A stretch of DNA of 64,000 nt from Oxytricha trifallax (lineage: Eukaryota > Ciliophora > Spirotrichea > Sporadotrichida > Oxytrichidae), in assembly GCA_000711775.1 (NCBI GenBank), contig ARYC01001908.1, positions 1 to 64,000 of the forward strand. The letters run 5' to 3'. Shown one piece after another: positions 20,760 through 31,831 of this stretch (within the stretch, counting starts at the first letter, position 1; every line of letters begins with the position of its first letter). The notes below the pieces were generated by a model. That model made no database searches, was not told where the DNA came from, and was given only the letters and a program-made list of their open reading frames with translations. The translations under genes were made by a program, and so were the position numbers.

Positions 20760-22120
20760 AGATGAAAATTCAAATTTCTTCTTTATTCCCTCTTTTTCTA
20801 TTTCTTTAGCTTCCTATGATTCTTTTAGATAATTTTCCCTGTAATCTCTGTTCATCTTGAAATATGAGTTCATCTATACACATAAATAAGACTCACACAT
20901 ACTCAAAATTTCTTCAAAAATGTGTAGAAAATTACTTTAAAATAGTGGATGATAATTTGGAAGTACATGAATGCCTTGGTACTCATTAAAACTTTCATGT
21001 AGAAGATGCGGTATGGAAAGTAGCAAAATAAAATTTACTCAAATATGAATTCAATAGTTTATGCTACTTTAAAGGGCAGCCCTTTTAATATCAACTTATG
21101 CATGACAAATGCGCTATATATTTCAATGTTTATTTTGTTAAAACATTTAAATAGTTGATAAATTTGATAATAGAGGTAAAGGAATATAATAAATTACAAA
21201 TTAAACTATAGAAGGAGAAATTCATTAATATGGTAGGTATTTTACATATTTGTCCAAAGATACACTAATATCCAAAATGCAATACCGATAGAGATGTTAT
21301 CCACTATCATGTTAAACCATTTATCTAAAATAAATTCAGCCTTAATCTGCAGTCTGTACTATAAATCAAAGATGTGTAAAAAATAGTACACGATATTAAA
21401 GTTAGAGAATAAATACAACATCAAATTTTTGAAATCAAAAAGTATAATAAAACTTACTGCTATAGCATTTACTACATAGATAAATGCGATAAAGAGGGAG
21501 CACCTCATGACACCCTTGAAAGGTGATTGAGAGATTGAACTATCCTGATAGATTTAATCTAGAAGTGATGGTCTTGCCACGAATTCATTATAGCCATAAC
21601 GAGTTTTTCTGATGTCCTTAAGACCTAAGATTTTCTTAAATATATAAAACGGAGAGAATTTTGATCAAATTATGTGGTAGATAAAAACTATAAATAGCTA
21701 TTTTCTTCTTTTTTCTGACTTTGCTGACTTCAGGCACTAAAACTGTCTTCTATCCAAGAATGTTCTTCACTAATGGTGAATAAATAAGCATATAAACATG
21801 AACTAAATTAAATTTGGATATTATAATTGCAATAAATATCACAAATAACTTGAGTTTATCGAAATATTTTTGAAAAACCACTTCAATCTAGCCAAATGCA
21901 TTTATAATTAAAGAAAATAATATCAAATAAATATTTGTCTAGTATATGTCAATCAACGAAAAAGAAAATTTTTAATTTTGTGTTTTAAATGCTTTTCTGG
22001 CGTTGTTTTAGAAGATCTGTCTACAGAACCATTTGAAGATCTTGTATTTTAATTTATCTTTCGGTCGTCTAGTTGCTTCTGATTTGTATCAACTTTGATT
22101 GAAGTAATTTATGGTTTCAT
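20760..22120 (-). CDS. MBOAT-type acyltransferase, N-terminal part
   Basis: Looks like the N-terminal half of a sterol or diacylglycerol O-acyltransferase (membrane-bound O-acyltransferase family), an ER membrane enzyme. Start ATG 22120 opens a polar N-terminus (MKPQITSIKVDTNQKQ). Then come a hydrophobic block (TNIYLILFSLIINAFGQ, KLFVIFIAIIISKFNLVHVY), the signature-like ILGLKDIRKTRYGYNEFVAR-PSLLDQIYQDSS followed by FKGVMRCSLFIAFIYVV, a further membrane segment (FNMIVDNISIGIAFWIL) and FKMNRDYRENYLKESQEA, recalling the MKMHSY-x-x-NR stretch of the family. The catalytic His region is not here. Breaks near 21960, 21670, 21340-21460 and 20880-20940 are probable IESs or introns. Segment order may be scrambled: in relatives the RPSLLD motif precedes the first membrane block. 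Confidence 0.6.
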
Positions 22121-22455
22121 TTTAATAATTAATAAGCTAATAATACGATTTAATCTTGATTTAATGACGAATTAAGATTACTTGTGATTGAGATAAATTA
22201 ATCGCTTTCTAGAATTGCTAGATTAAATTAAATTGTACTCAAGAATCTCAATTAATTCTATCATTGATTAGATTTGTGGATATACCTTTTAATGATGATA
22301 GATGTGTTTAGGAAATTTGTGATGAATAAGTAATATTGATGAATTCAATAAATTAAATTTATAATTATTAACTTACATTTCTCACATATCTCTTGAGAGA
22401 CAGTGAACACATATAACTAATAAATTGCTTTTAAAGAAAATTTCGATAAATTAAA
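22121..22455. promoter_or_regulatory. Divergent intergenic region
   Basis: AT-rich 335-bp spacer between the divergent starts of the acyltransferase and the kinase, so it should hold both promoters. No specific element recognised. Confidence 0.4.
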
Positions 22456-25400
22456 ATGCATTCTTTGAACAATCCACTTGAATAGTTGCCTACTAAAACT
22501 CATGGTTCAGCCGCCATGCCAGAACATCAAATATACATATAGGAGAACAATAATTCGTAGAATATCAATAGTATGAACACTTTCACACTTGCTGATACAA
22601 AAACAAATGGGTCAAGCATACTCGTTGACTAAATAAATTATTTTTGGTTTCATAAGCTAAAGAAGTAGAATTTTAAACTATTTATGTATGCATTTCCAAA
22701 AGAAAATATAAAATCATGGATTCAATCTTAAATTGAAACTTATACATCCTTTTGATTATAAAAGTCTACTTTTTAGCTATAATTATCTTGTTTAATTTTT
22801 TGTCAAAGTTTCCAGATAAGTTAGAAACTTCTCCTAATCAATTCATTAGTAAATGTTTCTCTTTCATGCAATAATGTTTCCATCGTTAAAAAATTTAATT
22901 CTTATAAATGGATTTAAGAAATAATTTAAGCTATTTAGAGGAATAAATATAAATCTATATTTTATTTAAAATATTCAGATTTCAGAATCGTATTTTTTTA
23001 CCCATTTTTGATATGTTTAAGAAAGTTGGGGAATTAATATAATGCTTCTTATTAATTTTAAAGTGTATATTAATTTTAAGATTGACTAAAAGTATCAGAT
23101 ATAAGTTGATTAGAAGGAATATGGGGGGTACCCCGGAAACATCTCATCTAATCTATTTTAGTAAGATCCAGTATGTTAATAGAGATTATTTCCAATATCT
23201 TAAGTTCAATTCAACCCCAGGGAGATTGGGATTATGGACAGATATGTGGAACATAAACTTATCTACAATGAACTCATAAGCTCTACAAAGATTTTGCTTA
23301 CTAAGGACATCCAAAATGATAGAGTAAGTTTAACATAATATATATATAGTAGGTTAAAAAGAACATAAAAAGCACTCAATAAATTAAAATAAAATGGGTT
23401 AAAAAATAAAAAAAGCCAATAATTTTTAAGTCAATAAATTGAAGTTATGAATAATAGAATAGCAAAAATATGAACGAACATAACAATAAAAAGTGGTGTT
23501 TTTTTATGTTTTTCTTCTTATAAAAATTTTGCCTCAATTTGATTATATTAATAAAATAATTCATTCAAGATATGATAATTTAATAATTTAGACTCCTTTA
23601 TTATTCTTTAACTAATTGGAAAATATTAAATGAAAAAGTTTTGGCAAATCCAATCGATACAATTTATATCCATATTAGCTAAAATAAAAAATGGAAATGT
23701 TATTCTAAAGTTGTTTTAAGGAATTTTTCTCATTTTTTCAAATTGTAACTTTAACTGATGACGTCTGCATTATTGTTGGAATACATTTGAAATTGGGAAA
23801 TTATAATTAAATAAATCAAAATTAATTCAAATTAGTGGCAGTTAAAGTTAACCAATTTAAAAGATCTTAGGCTCATTCGATAGAGAATTCAAAATTAGCT
23901 GGACTTTATTATTGGCGGTACTATTTTATCGCATCCCTGGAGCGAGATAACTTCACTTTAATTAAACACATTTTAATTCATTAAATTATACCCTCACATT
24001 AAAGTGAAGTTATCTCGCTCCAGGGATGCGATAAAATAGTACCGCCAATAACAAAGTCCAGCTAATTTTGAATTCTCTATCGAATGAGCCCTAGATCGTT
24101 TAAATTGGCCAACTTTAACTGCCACTAATTTGAATTAATTTTGATTTATTTAATTATAATTTCCCAATTTCAAATGTATTCCTACAATATTAAATTTAAA
24201 TTTACATTTAGAAATATTTTATGTATTATGTTTCCATAAAAGTGTTTATTTAAATCATTTGATTTTATATAACAGAAAATTTAGAATAGACTTAATCATA
24301 CATATTCTCATTCAAATCTAACAAAACTTATCTGATTATTTTTAGGATGTGATTAAGAAAGTAATCGTAAAAGATAAATTATGTGATTAGAAGGGACATG
24401 ACTTTGCAATAAGGGAGTGCGCTCTACACTCTCAACTTCATCATGAAAACATTGTCAAGTTATTTGACTATACGGAGACGAAGCAAGACTATATTCTCTA
24501 TATGGAATATTGTGATAAAGCCGACTACCTCCCCCAAAAAATATTAGAAGTAAAATTATCTAATAATTCAAGTTTAATTGTCATAAAGTGTAGAGTTTTT
24601 AATTTACATAAATCAATATTTTATAGGTTTAAGTGAAAGAAGGAATTACATGATACGATTACTTTTATAATTTACCATCCATCATTATTTAATAAAATCT
24701 ATTTAATTAAATTTCTGACTTTTTAAAGTGCCATACCCCGATCAATAATACTCAAAAACTCTAATCTTATGCTTAAGACACCCTAGAGGGTCTAAGTTAC
24801 ATTCACAATCAAGGAGTGATTCATCATGATATAAAATTGGAGAAATTTATAAAATCTAAATATTAAAGTATATCATTAATATATTGGCCATTAATTTTTA
24901 CTTGTTATAATTGGAGAACTTATTGATGGAATCTTCGCAAAGAGAAGATGAGTACAATAGCATTAAAATATGTGATTTTGGACTTGCTCATATCCTCGAT
25001 TAATCTACAGGCAAATCTTTGGTTGAAGTAAAATGTGGAACTATGGGTTATATAGCACCAGAAATTTCTCCTGTAAGTTAATGTTGAAATACAAATGCTC
25101 TTTTTATAATTGGGATAAATCATTTTCATTATTTTAAGAACATTTTTATAGGGTAACTATATTGGACCAGAAATTGATATATGGGCTTTGGGAGTTGTGC
25201 TAAAGCCCATTAATCATATAGATTATAGTATTAGAATTAAAAGGATAGTATCAAATATTTGTATTAGAAAAATAAAAATTATTTAACAGCCCATAATTAA
25301 TTAAAACTTTTTATATAATTATGGATGCCAATAAATTAACTAAGATTGATGAATTTCTGTGACCCCCTCATCCGGAGGGAGTCCCTTAAAATTCAAAAAA

Positions 25401-25858
25401 TGAAAGGTTTAAGGATATATAAGGAAAATTTAAATTTGAATAAAATATTGATCATAATTTTATTATTGTATTCTTAATTTCTCTTTTTTATTATAATATT
25501 TTGATTTATATGAAATGGCCGCAGCCTACAAACCAACTCAATACTAAAATTACAGATATGGTTAGTATTCATATATAACCTTCAATCTAATTATATTTTC
25601 AAAACTAAAATTTATAGAAACTGCTCTTTAATAAATTACTTAGTTTCCCAATATCTTATAAAAAGTGACATTTTGCTAAACTTATTTTTCATTGTAGGTA
25701 GTGGTCCAATCCCTTTTAGACGCCTAGACTGGAGAAATAGGGGAAAACATTTGCAAGATTTAATTTAATAATGTTTGGAATTTAACCCCAGCAAACGATT
25801 AACAGCTTAAGAAGCGCTTTAACATCCATTTTTCGAGGAAGATGTTGCCATTTAATGA
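22456..25858 (+). CDS. Ser/Thr protein kinase
   Basis: Starts MHSLNNPLEQLPTKTHGS and ends FEEDVAIQ-TGA at 25856-25858. Kinase motifs in order: VIKKVIVKDKL (VAIK-like lysine), IRECALHSQLHHENIVKLF, DYILYMEYCDKADYL, LEGLSYIHNQGVIHHDIKLEN (catalytic loop, HHD instead of HRD), ICDFGLAHIL (DFG), CGTMGYIAPEI (APE), GPEIDIWALGVVL, RFKDIQGKFKFEQ and CLEFNPSKRLTAQEALQHPF. The His in place of Arg in the HRD motif suggests weak dependence on activation-loop phosphorylation. IESs: 22634-23090, 23321-24348, 24555-24727, 24845-24918, and unresolved ones at about 25190-25375 and 25440-25690. One 79-nt intron lies at 25073-25151. The region around 25360-25700 has several frames and is less certain. Confidence 0.85.
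22634..23090. other. IES in kinase, pointer TTGACTAAA
   Basis: The 9-bp repeat TTGACTAAA is at 22625-22633 and 23082-23090. Removal joins TNGSSILVDQ to KYQIQVDQKEYGG in frame. The 457-bp interior is AT-rich with nothing recognised. Confidence 0.88.
23321..24348. other. IES in kinase holding a MITE, pointer GAT
   Basis: GAT at 23318-23320 and 24346-24348. Removal joins LLTKDIQND to VIKKVIVKD in frame. GTAAGT at 23324 and TTTAG at 24341-24345 make a 1-kb intron the alternative. The interval carries MITE copy 2. Confidence 0.6.
23771..24189. mobile_element. Palindromic MITE, copy 2, TA-flanked
   Basis: Same family as copy 1: TA at 23771-23772 and 24188-24189, outer arm TTGTTGGAATACATTTGAA on the left and its complement with CCTACAA on the right. 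Inside are GTGGCAGTTAAAG, AGCTGGACTTT.TTATTGGCGG and ATCGCATCCCTGGAGCGAG arms. About 415 bp, foldback, non-coding. Confidence 0.9.
24555..24727. other. IES in kinase, pointer TAAA
   Basis: TAAA at 24551-24554 and 24724-24727. Removal joins PQKILEVK to CHTPINNTQKLQSYA in frame. Confidence 0.7.
24845..24918. other. IES in kinase, pointer AATTGGAGAA
   Basis: The 10-bp repeat AATTGGAGAA at 24835-24844 and 24909-24918. Removal restores the catalytic loop HHDIKLENLLMESS. Confidence 0.93.
25073..25151 (+). other. Intron in kinase
   Basis: GTAAGT...TATAG, 79 nt; splicing joins IAPEISP to GNYIGPEIDIW in frame. Confidence 0.7.
25516..25561 (+). CDS. Possible first exon of a nested gene
   Basis: Within an unresolved interruption of the kinase gene a short ATG frame reads MAAAYKPTQYQNYRYG and then meets GTTAGT, a possible donor. 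Its Ala/Tyr/Gln make-up is unlike the AT-only DNA around it. It may be the start of another gene's MDS or part of an unplaced kinase segment. Confidence 0.25.
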
Positions 25859-26450
25859 GTTAGATTATGATTGGATTTCACCTGAATAAATTACTTATAT
25901 GTATTTTTATATAAATAATCAATAAATTAGATAAACCTCCAATCCTAGAGGTTATTTTTAGTTTAATTATTACTATGAATAAGTTAAAGATCTTACTTAA
26001 TAAATAAAATGCTATACCACTATAAATCTAAATACTTAATTTAATAACCACTTATTAGTCTTAAAGAGACTGCTTTACTAAGACTGGAAAGTCTTAGCTA
26101 TTCTATTCAAATTAATAACATTCAATATTAACATAAGATAAAAAAAGCTACTAATATTAATAAAGAAATTATAAGGAAACAACTAAACTTTGTTTTGTTT
26201 TTGTTATATTAATAATTGAAAATAAATAAGTTTAATTAAGAGAAAAGATAGATATCAAAATGTATAGATAAATAAAATATTGTTTAGACTGAATATCAAA
26301 TACATTTAAACATAAATTATTTTTATGTTTATATTTAAATACTGAAATATCAGTGTAGGAAGTCTAAGAGACCTTCAACTATAATTATATATAAAATCCT
26401 TAATATTCTCTCTCATATTGACTTTATTATATAATTTAATTAATTATTCC
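25859..26450. other. Intergenic spacer
   Basis: AT-rich DNA between two plus-strand genes; no feature seen. Confidence 0.6.
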
Positions 26451-29400
26451 ATGTCATCTTTACAAGGATTTGATTTTACTCATGATACATAAAAATATGT
26501 ATATTAGAAAGATAGCACTTCTTTTAAGCAGATTTGGGAAATCAGATATTGATAATAACTAGCTGTTGGTAAGTGTATTAATTTAAAAGAGTGATTAATA
26601 GAAGTAGTAGTTGATTTGTGATAGATGATAGTTAGAATTATTTTAATAGAATTTTAACAATAAAATGTTTAAGAAATTTGACTCCACCTCAATAACAGGG
26701 GTTAAAGCAGATGAGAAATTTGCGATTGAGGGCTCTTCTGCTTATGTTAAAGAGAAAATTGTTAGTGAATTGGCTTTGCAATAAGAAGCAGACAGAACTA
26801 AAAAGGAAAGCTCAGAAGCTTTGCCGATTGGAGGGCGATCTATTTTACATGGAGGCAAGATCGGTACTAATGAAATTGCTTGATATAAATTGAATAATGT
26901 ATTGATATTTGTGTGAGAGATCCATTCGTAAATTTGTTTTGCTAATTTATTCAAATGAAATGAATGCAAATACAGCAAGTACTGGCTCAACAAATCTCGC
27001 AATGACAAGTACAGCGACAAAATTCTCTCCCTTCAGATCTCAGAGAAACACCTCAATTGGAAGCGTAGCTGGAAATAATGCTTTAGCACACAACGGCATG
27101 ATGCAGATCTAGGGGATTAAGGGACCATAAACACTTCAGAAATGTGTGAAACTAATTAAGCCAGATCCCAATATGATTAGGAGGTTGCTTAACGAAGAAA
27201 AAGACGAGAGATATAGGTACTTGCTTAGACATGGCAATATCCTTAACATTAAGTTAAAATAGATGCAATTAATTAACTTTATTTTCCGTTAACTTTATAA
27301 AATTGAGTCAGAGACTTTATCTCTCTATGTTGAGCTACCACAAATTCCAAATATCATCATTATTTATCGCAGACCTTCTGAAAGAGAGCAAAATGTTGAG
27401 AAAATGAATTTAGATCAGAGAAATCTGAAGCACATTCCACTTTTAGAGGGAGAGGAGAAAATTAAGTATTTAAATTTGCAAAACAATGAGATCGTTAAAA
27501 TTGAAAATTTAGTCTCCTTACCTAATCTGACTTTCCTTGATCTTTCTATGAACAAACTCAAGGAAATTTCCAACTTCTCAACTGTGGAACATTTAAGAGT
27601 CCTAATACTAAGCAAGAATCAAATTGAATCGATTAAAAATCTTGATTCATTCAAGAACTTAGATGTGTTGGATTTACATGAAAATAAAATATCAAAAATT
27701 GAAAACTTAAGCAAGCTAGTGAACTTAAGGGTACTTAATTTATCAAACAACCTAATTGAAACAATTGATAATCTTAACGGTTTAAAGGCATTAGTTGAGC
27801 TTAACATGAGGAAAAATAAGATAAATTAAATTAAAGACTTAAATAGCTTAAACAGTTTGCAGAAGCTATACTTGTCTAACAATAATATTACAACAATTGA
27901 GGGTATTAAAGAATTACCATCGTTAACAGACTTAACTCTCGAAAACAATCCAATTGAGAAATAGCTGAAGTTCTAATAAAATATTAGAGAAAAGTTCCCT
28001 TAGCTGCTATTCTTAAACTTGTAAAAGTTTACTATTCAATTAACTGAAGAGTTATAAGTTAAGAAAGACCCAGCTACTCCTATCTTGAACAAGTAAACTG
28101 GGGACAAAAGCATGATTTCAAATACTGATAAGCGTAGTCCCACTAGAGGTTCAGAGTAATCAACTACTTAACAGAAAACCTCGAATAACAATCTTTAATC
28201 ATCTTTAACCAAGCCTAAAATTGAATCTAATGTTATAAAAATTATTCAAAGAGAGTGGGAAAAGGAAATAGAGAGACTTGATGCAAAGAAAAATGGCTAC
28301 AAACCAAAGTAAAATCTTGGGGATAGTAAGTGAAATCAATATTAAATTTTCTTATTAATAATCTAATTTATTATTAAATTAGAAAGTTAATTGCTAGGTG
28401 GTACCAACCACTTAGGACTTTCTAATAGAGCTTTCTACTACACTAAGGCCTTTCGAGGGCAGATAGGGGGTTGCTGGGCGCAACGCATGAGGGGCCAGTC
28501 GGCGGGGTTCAATCTGTCAGCGTTCACTCTTCGAGTGAGCTGGATCCTAAGATTTCCCTGCATTAGATGAGTTACCTGACTTGAGTTCAGTTTCCTAGGT
28601 AATAGGGAGCAGGATGAAGGTACGCTCTGCCTTCAAAAGTGAGAAGACGAAAACCATTGAAGCCAACGATAAGGATTTTTCTCCCTCAACGGATTAGGGT
28701 ACTGAAGCTACCACAGCGAAAGGACAGGGATTACGTTTCCCAGCAGCGGTGGGACCGGTAAGCGTTTTTCTCCAACTTCTTTTTCCTGGTTGAATCTTGC
28801 AAGCTCTGTCCGGGTTATAACCAGACATCTTGATTTCGGGAGGAGACTAGGTGATAGCGAGATTGGTTTTTTCGGAGTTTTCTACTTCAGGACTGCCACG
28901 TCACGGAATTTGCCACGTCAACTCACTCAGATACGTCTACGTCACGACTAAGATTGATGGTTTGATTTTAGTATTAAACAGTGATATGTTAAATTTATTT
29001 GATTTTAAATCATTCATCATCATAATCTAATTTATAGAGAGCTTGGTTTAAAGTGGTCATGCTGAGATTGAAGCAAATAAAATACTTTATATTTTCGGAA
29101 ATGCTTTAGAAGTCCTTTAGAGATCTGAATTTTATGATTAAGTGGAAGAGATGCACATGCAATATGTCAGATTTGATTTGATAGTCTATCATGCAAACCT
29201 CGAGAAGTTGAAGAAATTTACTAAGCTCAAGAAATTAATTCTTTCTAACAACTATCTCAACTCATTTATCTTGCTTTCAAAAATTGAGGTAATTCAATAT
29301 ATTCTAATCTAATTATTTTATAGTGCCTTCATTCTTTGTAAAACTTGGTAATTGTTGACAACGAAATCTTACAAAGTAAAACTTTGAAAAGCTTTGTGGT

Positions 29401-29847
29401 CTATCGTTTCTAGCACATTTAAGAATTTAATGGAGTGATGGTTAATGACTTTGACAAGAAAGTTGCGAAGTAGCAATTTTAATTGTTTGATAAGATTCTT
29501 TCTATCCAAAATATATTCACTAAGAAAACTAATGCCTCTATGGATCCCACAAAGAGATAAGAATAACGATTAAAATCTAAGAAAAACTTAGAGGTAAGTT
29601 TGCTTAACACGAGTGAATTGAACTAATTTTTAACATTTTAATTGTATAGTTTGCACACATTTATGTGATGGGAATGATTGACGAGTGCACAAAGAGAGAA
29701 GAAAATAAATCAGAAATTGAGAGTAGACTTGAAAATGCTGTGAGACAAATAATTGATAGTACCACTATGGAACTTATGGGTGAGCCCTATTAAATGGAGA
29801 GGAAGCTTTAAGAAGGTATTTCTAGGTCAAACACCATGAAGGTTTGA
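26451..29847 (+). CDS. LRRC49: LRRC49-like tubulin polyglutamylase subunit
   Basis: Start ATG 26451 (MSSLQGFDFTHDTQKYVYQK), stop TGA 29845-29847. A Ser/Thr-rich N-terminus is followed by a leucine-rich repeat array that matches vertebrate LRRC49 closely in my memory of that family: LDQRNLKHIPLLEGEEKIKY, LNLQNNEIVKIENLVSLPNL, FLDLSMNKLKEISNFSTV, LRVLILSKNQIESIKNLD, DVLDLHENKISKIENLSK and LNLSNNLIETIDNLNGL. The C-terminal part has HAEIEANKILYIFGNALE and SNNYLNSFILLSKIE blocks also typical of LRRC49. LRRC49 is a scaffold of the TTLL1 tubulin polyglutamylase complex, which fits a ciliate full of axonemes. IESs: 26529-26673, 26875-26959. Introns: 28326-29037 (with a large insert), 29289-29323 and 29594-29649. 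Confidence 0.9.
26529..26673. other. IES in LRRC49-like gene, pointer TTTAAG
   Basis: TTTAAG at 26523-26528 and 26668-26673. Removal joins YQKDSTSFK to KFDSTSITGVKADEK in frame. Confidence 0.85.
26875..26959. other. IES in LRRC49-like gene, pointer AATGAA
   Basis: AATGAA at 26869-26874 and 26954-26959. Removal joins GGKIGTNE to MNANTASTGSTN in frame. Confidence 0.88.
28326..29037 (+). other. Intron enlarged by a GC-rich insert
   Basis: GTAAGTG...TTTATAG; splicing joins KPKQNLGD to KSLVQSGHAEIEAN in frame. Removing the insert described next leaves a 48-nt intron with the same ends, a normal ciliate size. Confidence 0.8.
28372..29035. mobile_element. GC-rich insert flanked by 14-bp repeats
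   Basis: ATAATCTAATTTAT occurs at 28358-28371 and 29022-29035. Between the copies lie 664 bp, of which about 28385-28965 are near 50% GC while the host DNA is 25-30%. No long frame on either strand. A strong small hairpin (CACTC-TTC-GAGTG) lies near 28526-28540, CCACGTCA occurs twice near the right edge, and GGTTCAATC near 28508 resembles a tRNA B-box. It can be read as an IES with a 14-bp pointer or as a retroposon-like insert with a 14-bp target duplication. Family unknown. Confidence 0.6.
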
Positions 29848-30302
29848 TACGGTCTTATAAAAGTCTATAATAATGAAAATATTCTTAATAAATATAAATA
29901 AAGGAGTTAACAGCTCTAAGTAAAATTACATAAAATACTATGATATAATAGATTGATGATATATTGTTAATTAATTGACTAAAATATAGCTTATTTATCT
30001 TTGTATCTTCATGATTTATTAGAAATTAAAATATTAAGTCAATAATATTAATTAAGAATTTGAATATCTATTTTTAATATTTTTTCCAATGTAATTAACT
30101 TAATTTTACTAATATATTTTAGAAATATTTATCCCATTTTCTTGTCATGCAATATGATCATTTTAGAAAATATAATTTTATTGAGAAACTAATCTGATTT
30201 ATATGATAAAATTAAAAGCTCATAATTTTAAATATTTAATTCTTCATTGACATTTTTATATATAAATGATTTATTAATTATATATATAATAATTTAATCA
30301 TA
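29848..30302. other. Intergenic spacer
   Basis: AT-rich; no feature seen. Confidence 0.6.
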
Positions 30303-30839
30303 ATGGCATCTTCACCTTATTTCACTCCATAAGTTTATAGCTTTTCTCCAGAATAGCTAGTTTCAAAGGATTTTGCCTCTAAACCTCATCAACTCTGGTA
30401 ATGCCTGGAATGCAAAATGTTTACCCCAGAAATTTATTTGTAAAAACTTAAAGAATAAGAAGTATCACTTTTTGGACTATCCCGCCAATAACAATATAAA
30501 ATAATTTGCAAAAAATGCTACAGTTCTTTTTATGGAAATGATAAATATGAGAGAATTCCATAACAAAAGAATTTGCAAAAACTTGCAGACCTTATTACAA
30601 CAAGAATGATTTCATTCAAATGTCCCTATAACTGTGAATCTTAACAACTTTTAGGCATTGAAGATAATAATTCGAAATTTTACAATTATCATGAGTTGAT
30701 TGAGCACTTAAACGAGGATTGCAAAAAGTTGAAGAAGACTTGCTTGATGGGATGTAATCAGAAATTTTCACCTAAGGATCTTGCAAAACACGTGAAAGAA
30801 TGCGATAGAGAAGATAAAAACATTTAAATTAAAAATTGA
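30303..30839 (+). CDS. Small TRAF-type zinc-finger protein
   Basis: Uninterrupted 178-codon gene starting MASSPYFTPQVYSFSPEQL. An N-terminal pair (QCLECKMF ... IICKKCYSSF) resembles the C-x2-C pairs of a degenerate RING, and the C-terminal half has TRAF-type zinc fingers: FKCPYNCESQQ, HLNEDCKKLKKTCLMGC, FSPKDLAKHVKEC. Such proteins are usually adaptors, sometimes ubiquitin ligases; no function can be assigned. A related gene lies head-to-head at 31373-31831? it is in fact convergent in coordinates and on the minus strand, about 530 bp away. Confidence 0.8.
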
Positions 30840-31372
30840 GAAACTATAAATTTTAATTAACTTAAAAATGAATTTAATATTTTAACTTGTTTTTTATTTA
30901 TAATTTAAAACAAAAGAAAAAGGTTTTTGTTGCATATTTATTTTTAATATTAATTTTTAAACAAATAAAGCAATCTCACTTAATAATGATATATAAATAG
31001 CTTATTAAATTTAAGTTTAATTACAAATTTACATTTACATTTTCTTATAATCTAAATTATTGCAAAATGAATTTCAATAGAATATTAAAGAGTGCTTTTA
31101 GGTATTAGAAAACAATAGTTTTTAATCTTTAATAAGATTTGAAATGAAAAGTATCTAAACTAATAATTCAAAAATTATAAAATACATAATATATTTAAAA
31201 AATTGAGAAAAAAAGAGGATCAAGCAAATTTTACAGATATCATTTAAAAATAAATAAGTGTTATTTAATAATTTTCTAAATAATTACATTTTAATAAATT
31301 TAATTTAAAAATCACAGTTTAATTTAAAATACTTAGCTTAATTAAATGAATTTACAATAATATAATAAAGTT
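30840..31372. other. Intergenic spacer
   Basis: Extremely AT-rich DNA between the 3' ends of the two zinc-finger genes; no feature seen. Confidence 0.6.
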
Positions 31373-31831
31373 TCATTTATTTTGAGGCTATTTTTCGTTT
31401 TAAATTATTGCATGATTATTCATTTGGCAATTAATCTTATGTTAATTTCTCTCCTTTCTTAATATTTCTTGTCCACAGCCTCGACTACACATAATCTTTT
31501 AATTTTGACATTCATAATACATGTGAAACTAAAGACTCTTAATAGAAAACTGCGTGTTTTTATCTTCAATACAATCATTAGGACACTTGAAATCAAAGAT
31601 TTTAGTTTGAAGAAGTGGATTTAATATATTGCTAACTTCTTGGGTATTAGTTGTGGTGAGTTTACTTAGTGTTAAGCAAGACCCACAGACCACTTTATCT
31701 TAGTCAGTGTATAAGGGGTTTTGGGGTATGTTCTTACAGTGAGCACATCTATATACCTCCCAAAGTTGGTATTTAGAGGGGTGTAAAACTTTTTCAAATT
31801 TAAGAATTAGGTTTTCAGGTTTTATTTGCAT
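31373..31831 (-). CDS. Small RING/TRAF-type zinc-finger protein
   Basis: Uninterrupted 152-codon gene, MQIKPENLILKFEKVLHPS to ...KQPQNK-TGA. Cys pairs: YRCAHCKNIPQNPLYT, VVCGSCLTL, FKCPNDC, YYECQNQ, IMCSRGCGQEILRKERNQH, INC. The spacing matches a RING-like half followed by one TRAF-type finger and parallels the plus-strand gene at 30303, so the two are probably diverged copies facing each other. A GGGGTTTTGGGG stretch near 31712-31724 is simply the codons for PQNP read backwards. Confidence 0.8.

Noticed and set aside
31712-31724. GGGGTTTTGGGG, a telomere-like repeat
   Set aside because: It lies inside the coding frame of the small RING/TRAF gene, where the complement encodes PQNP, and has no AAT duplication or element next to it.
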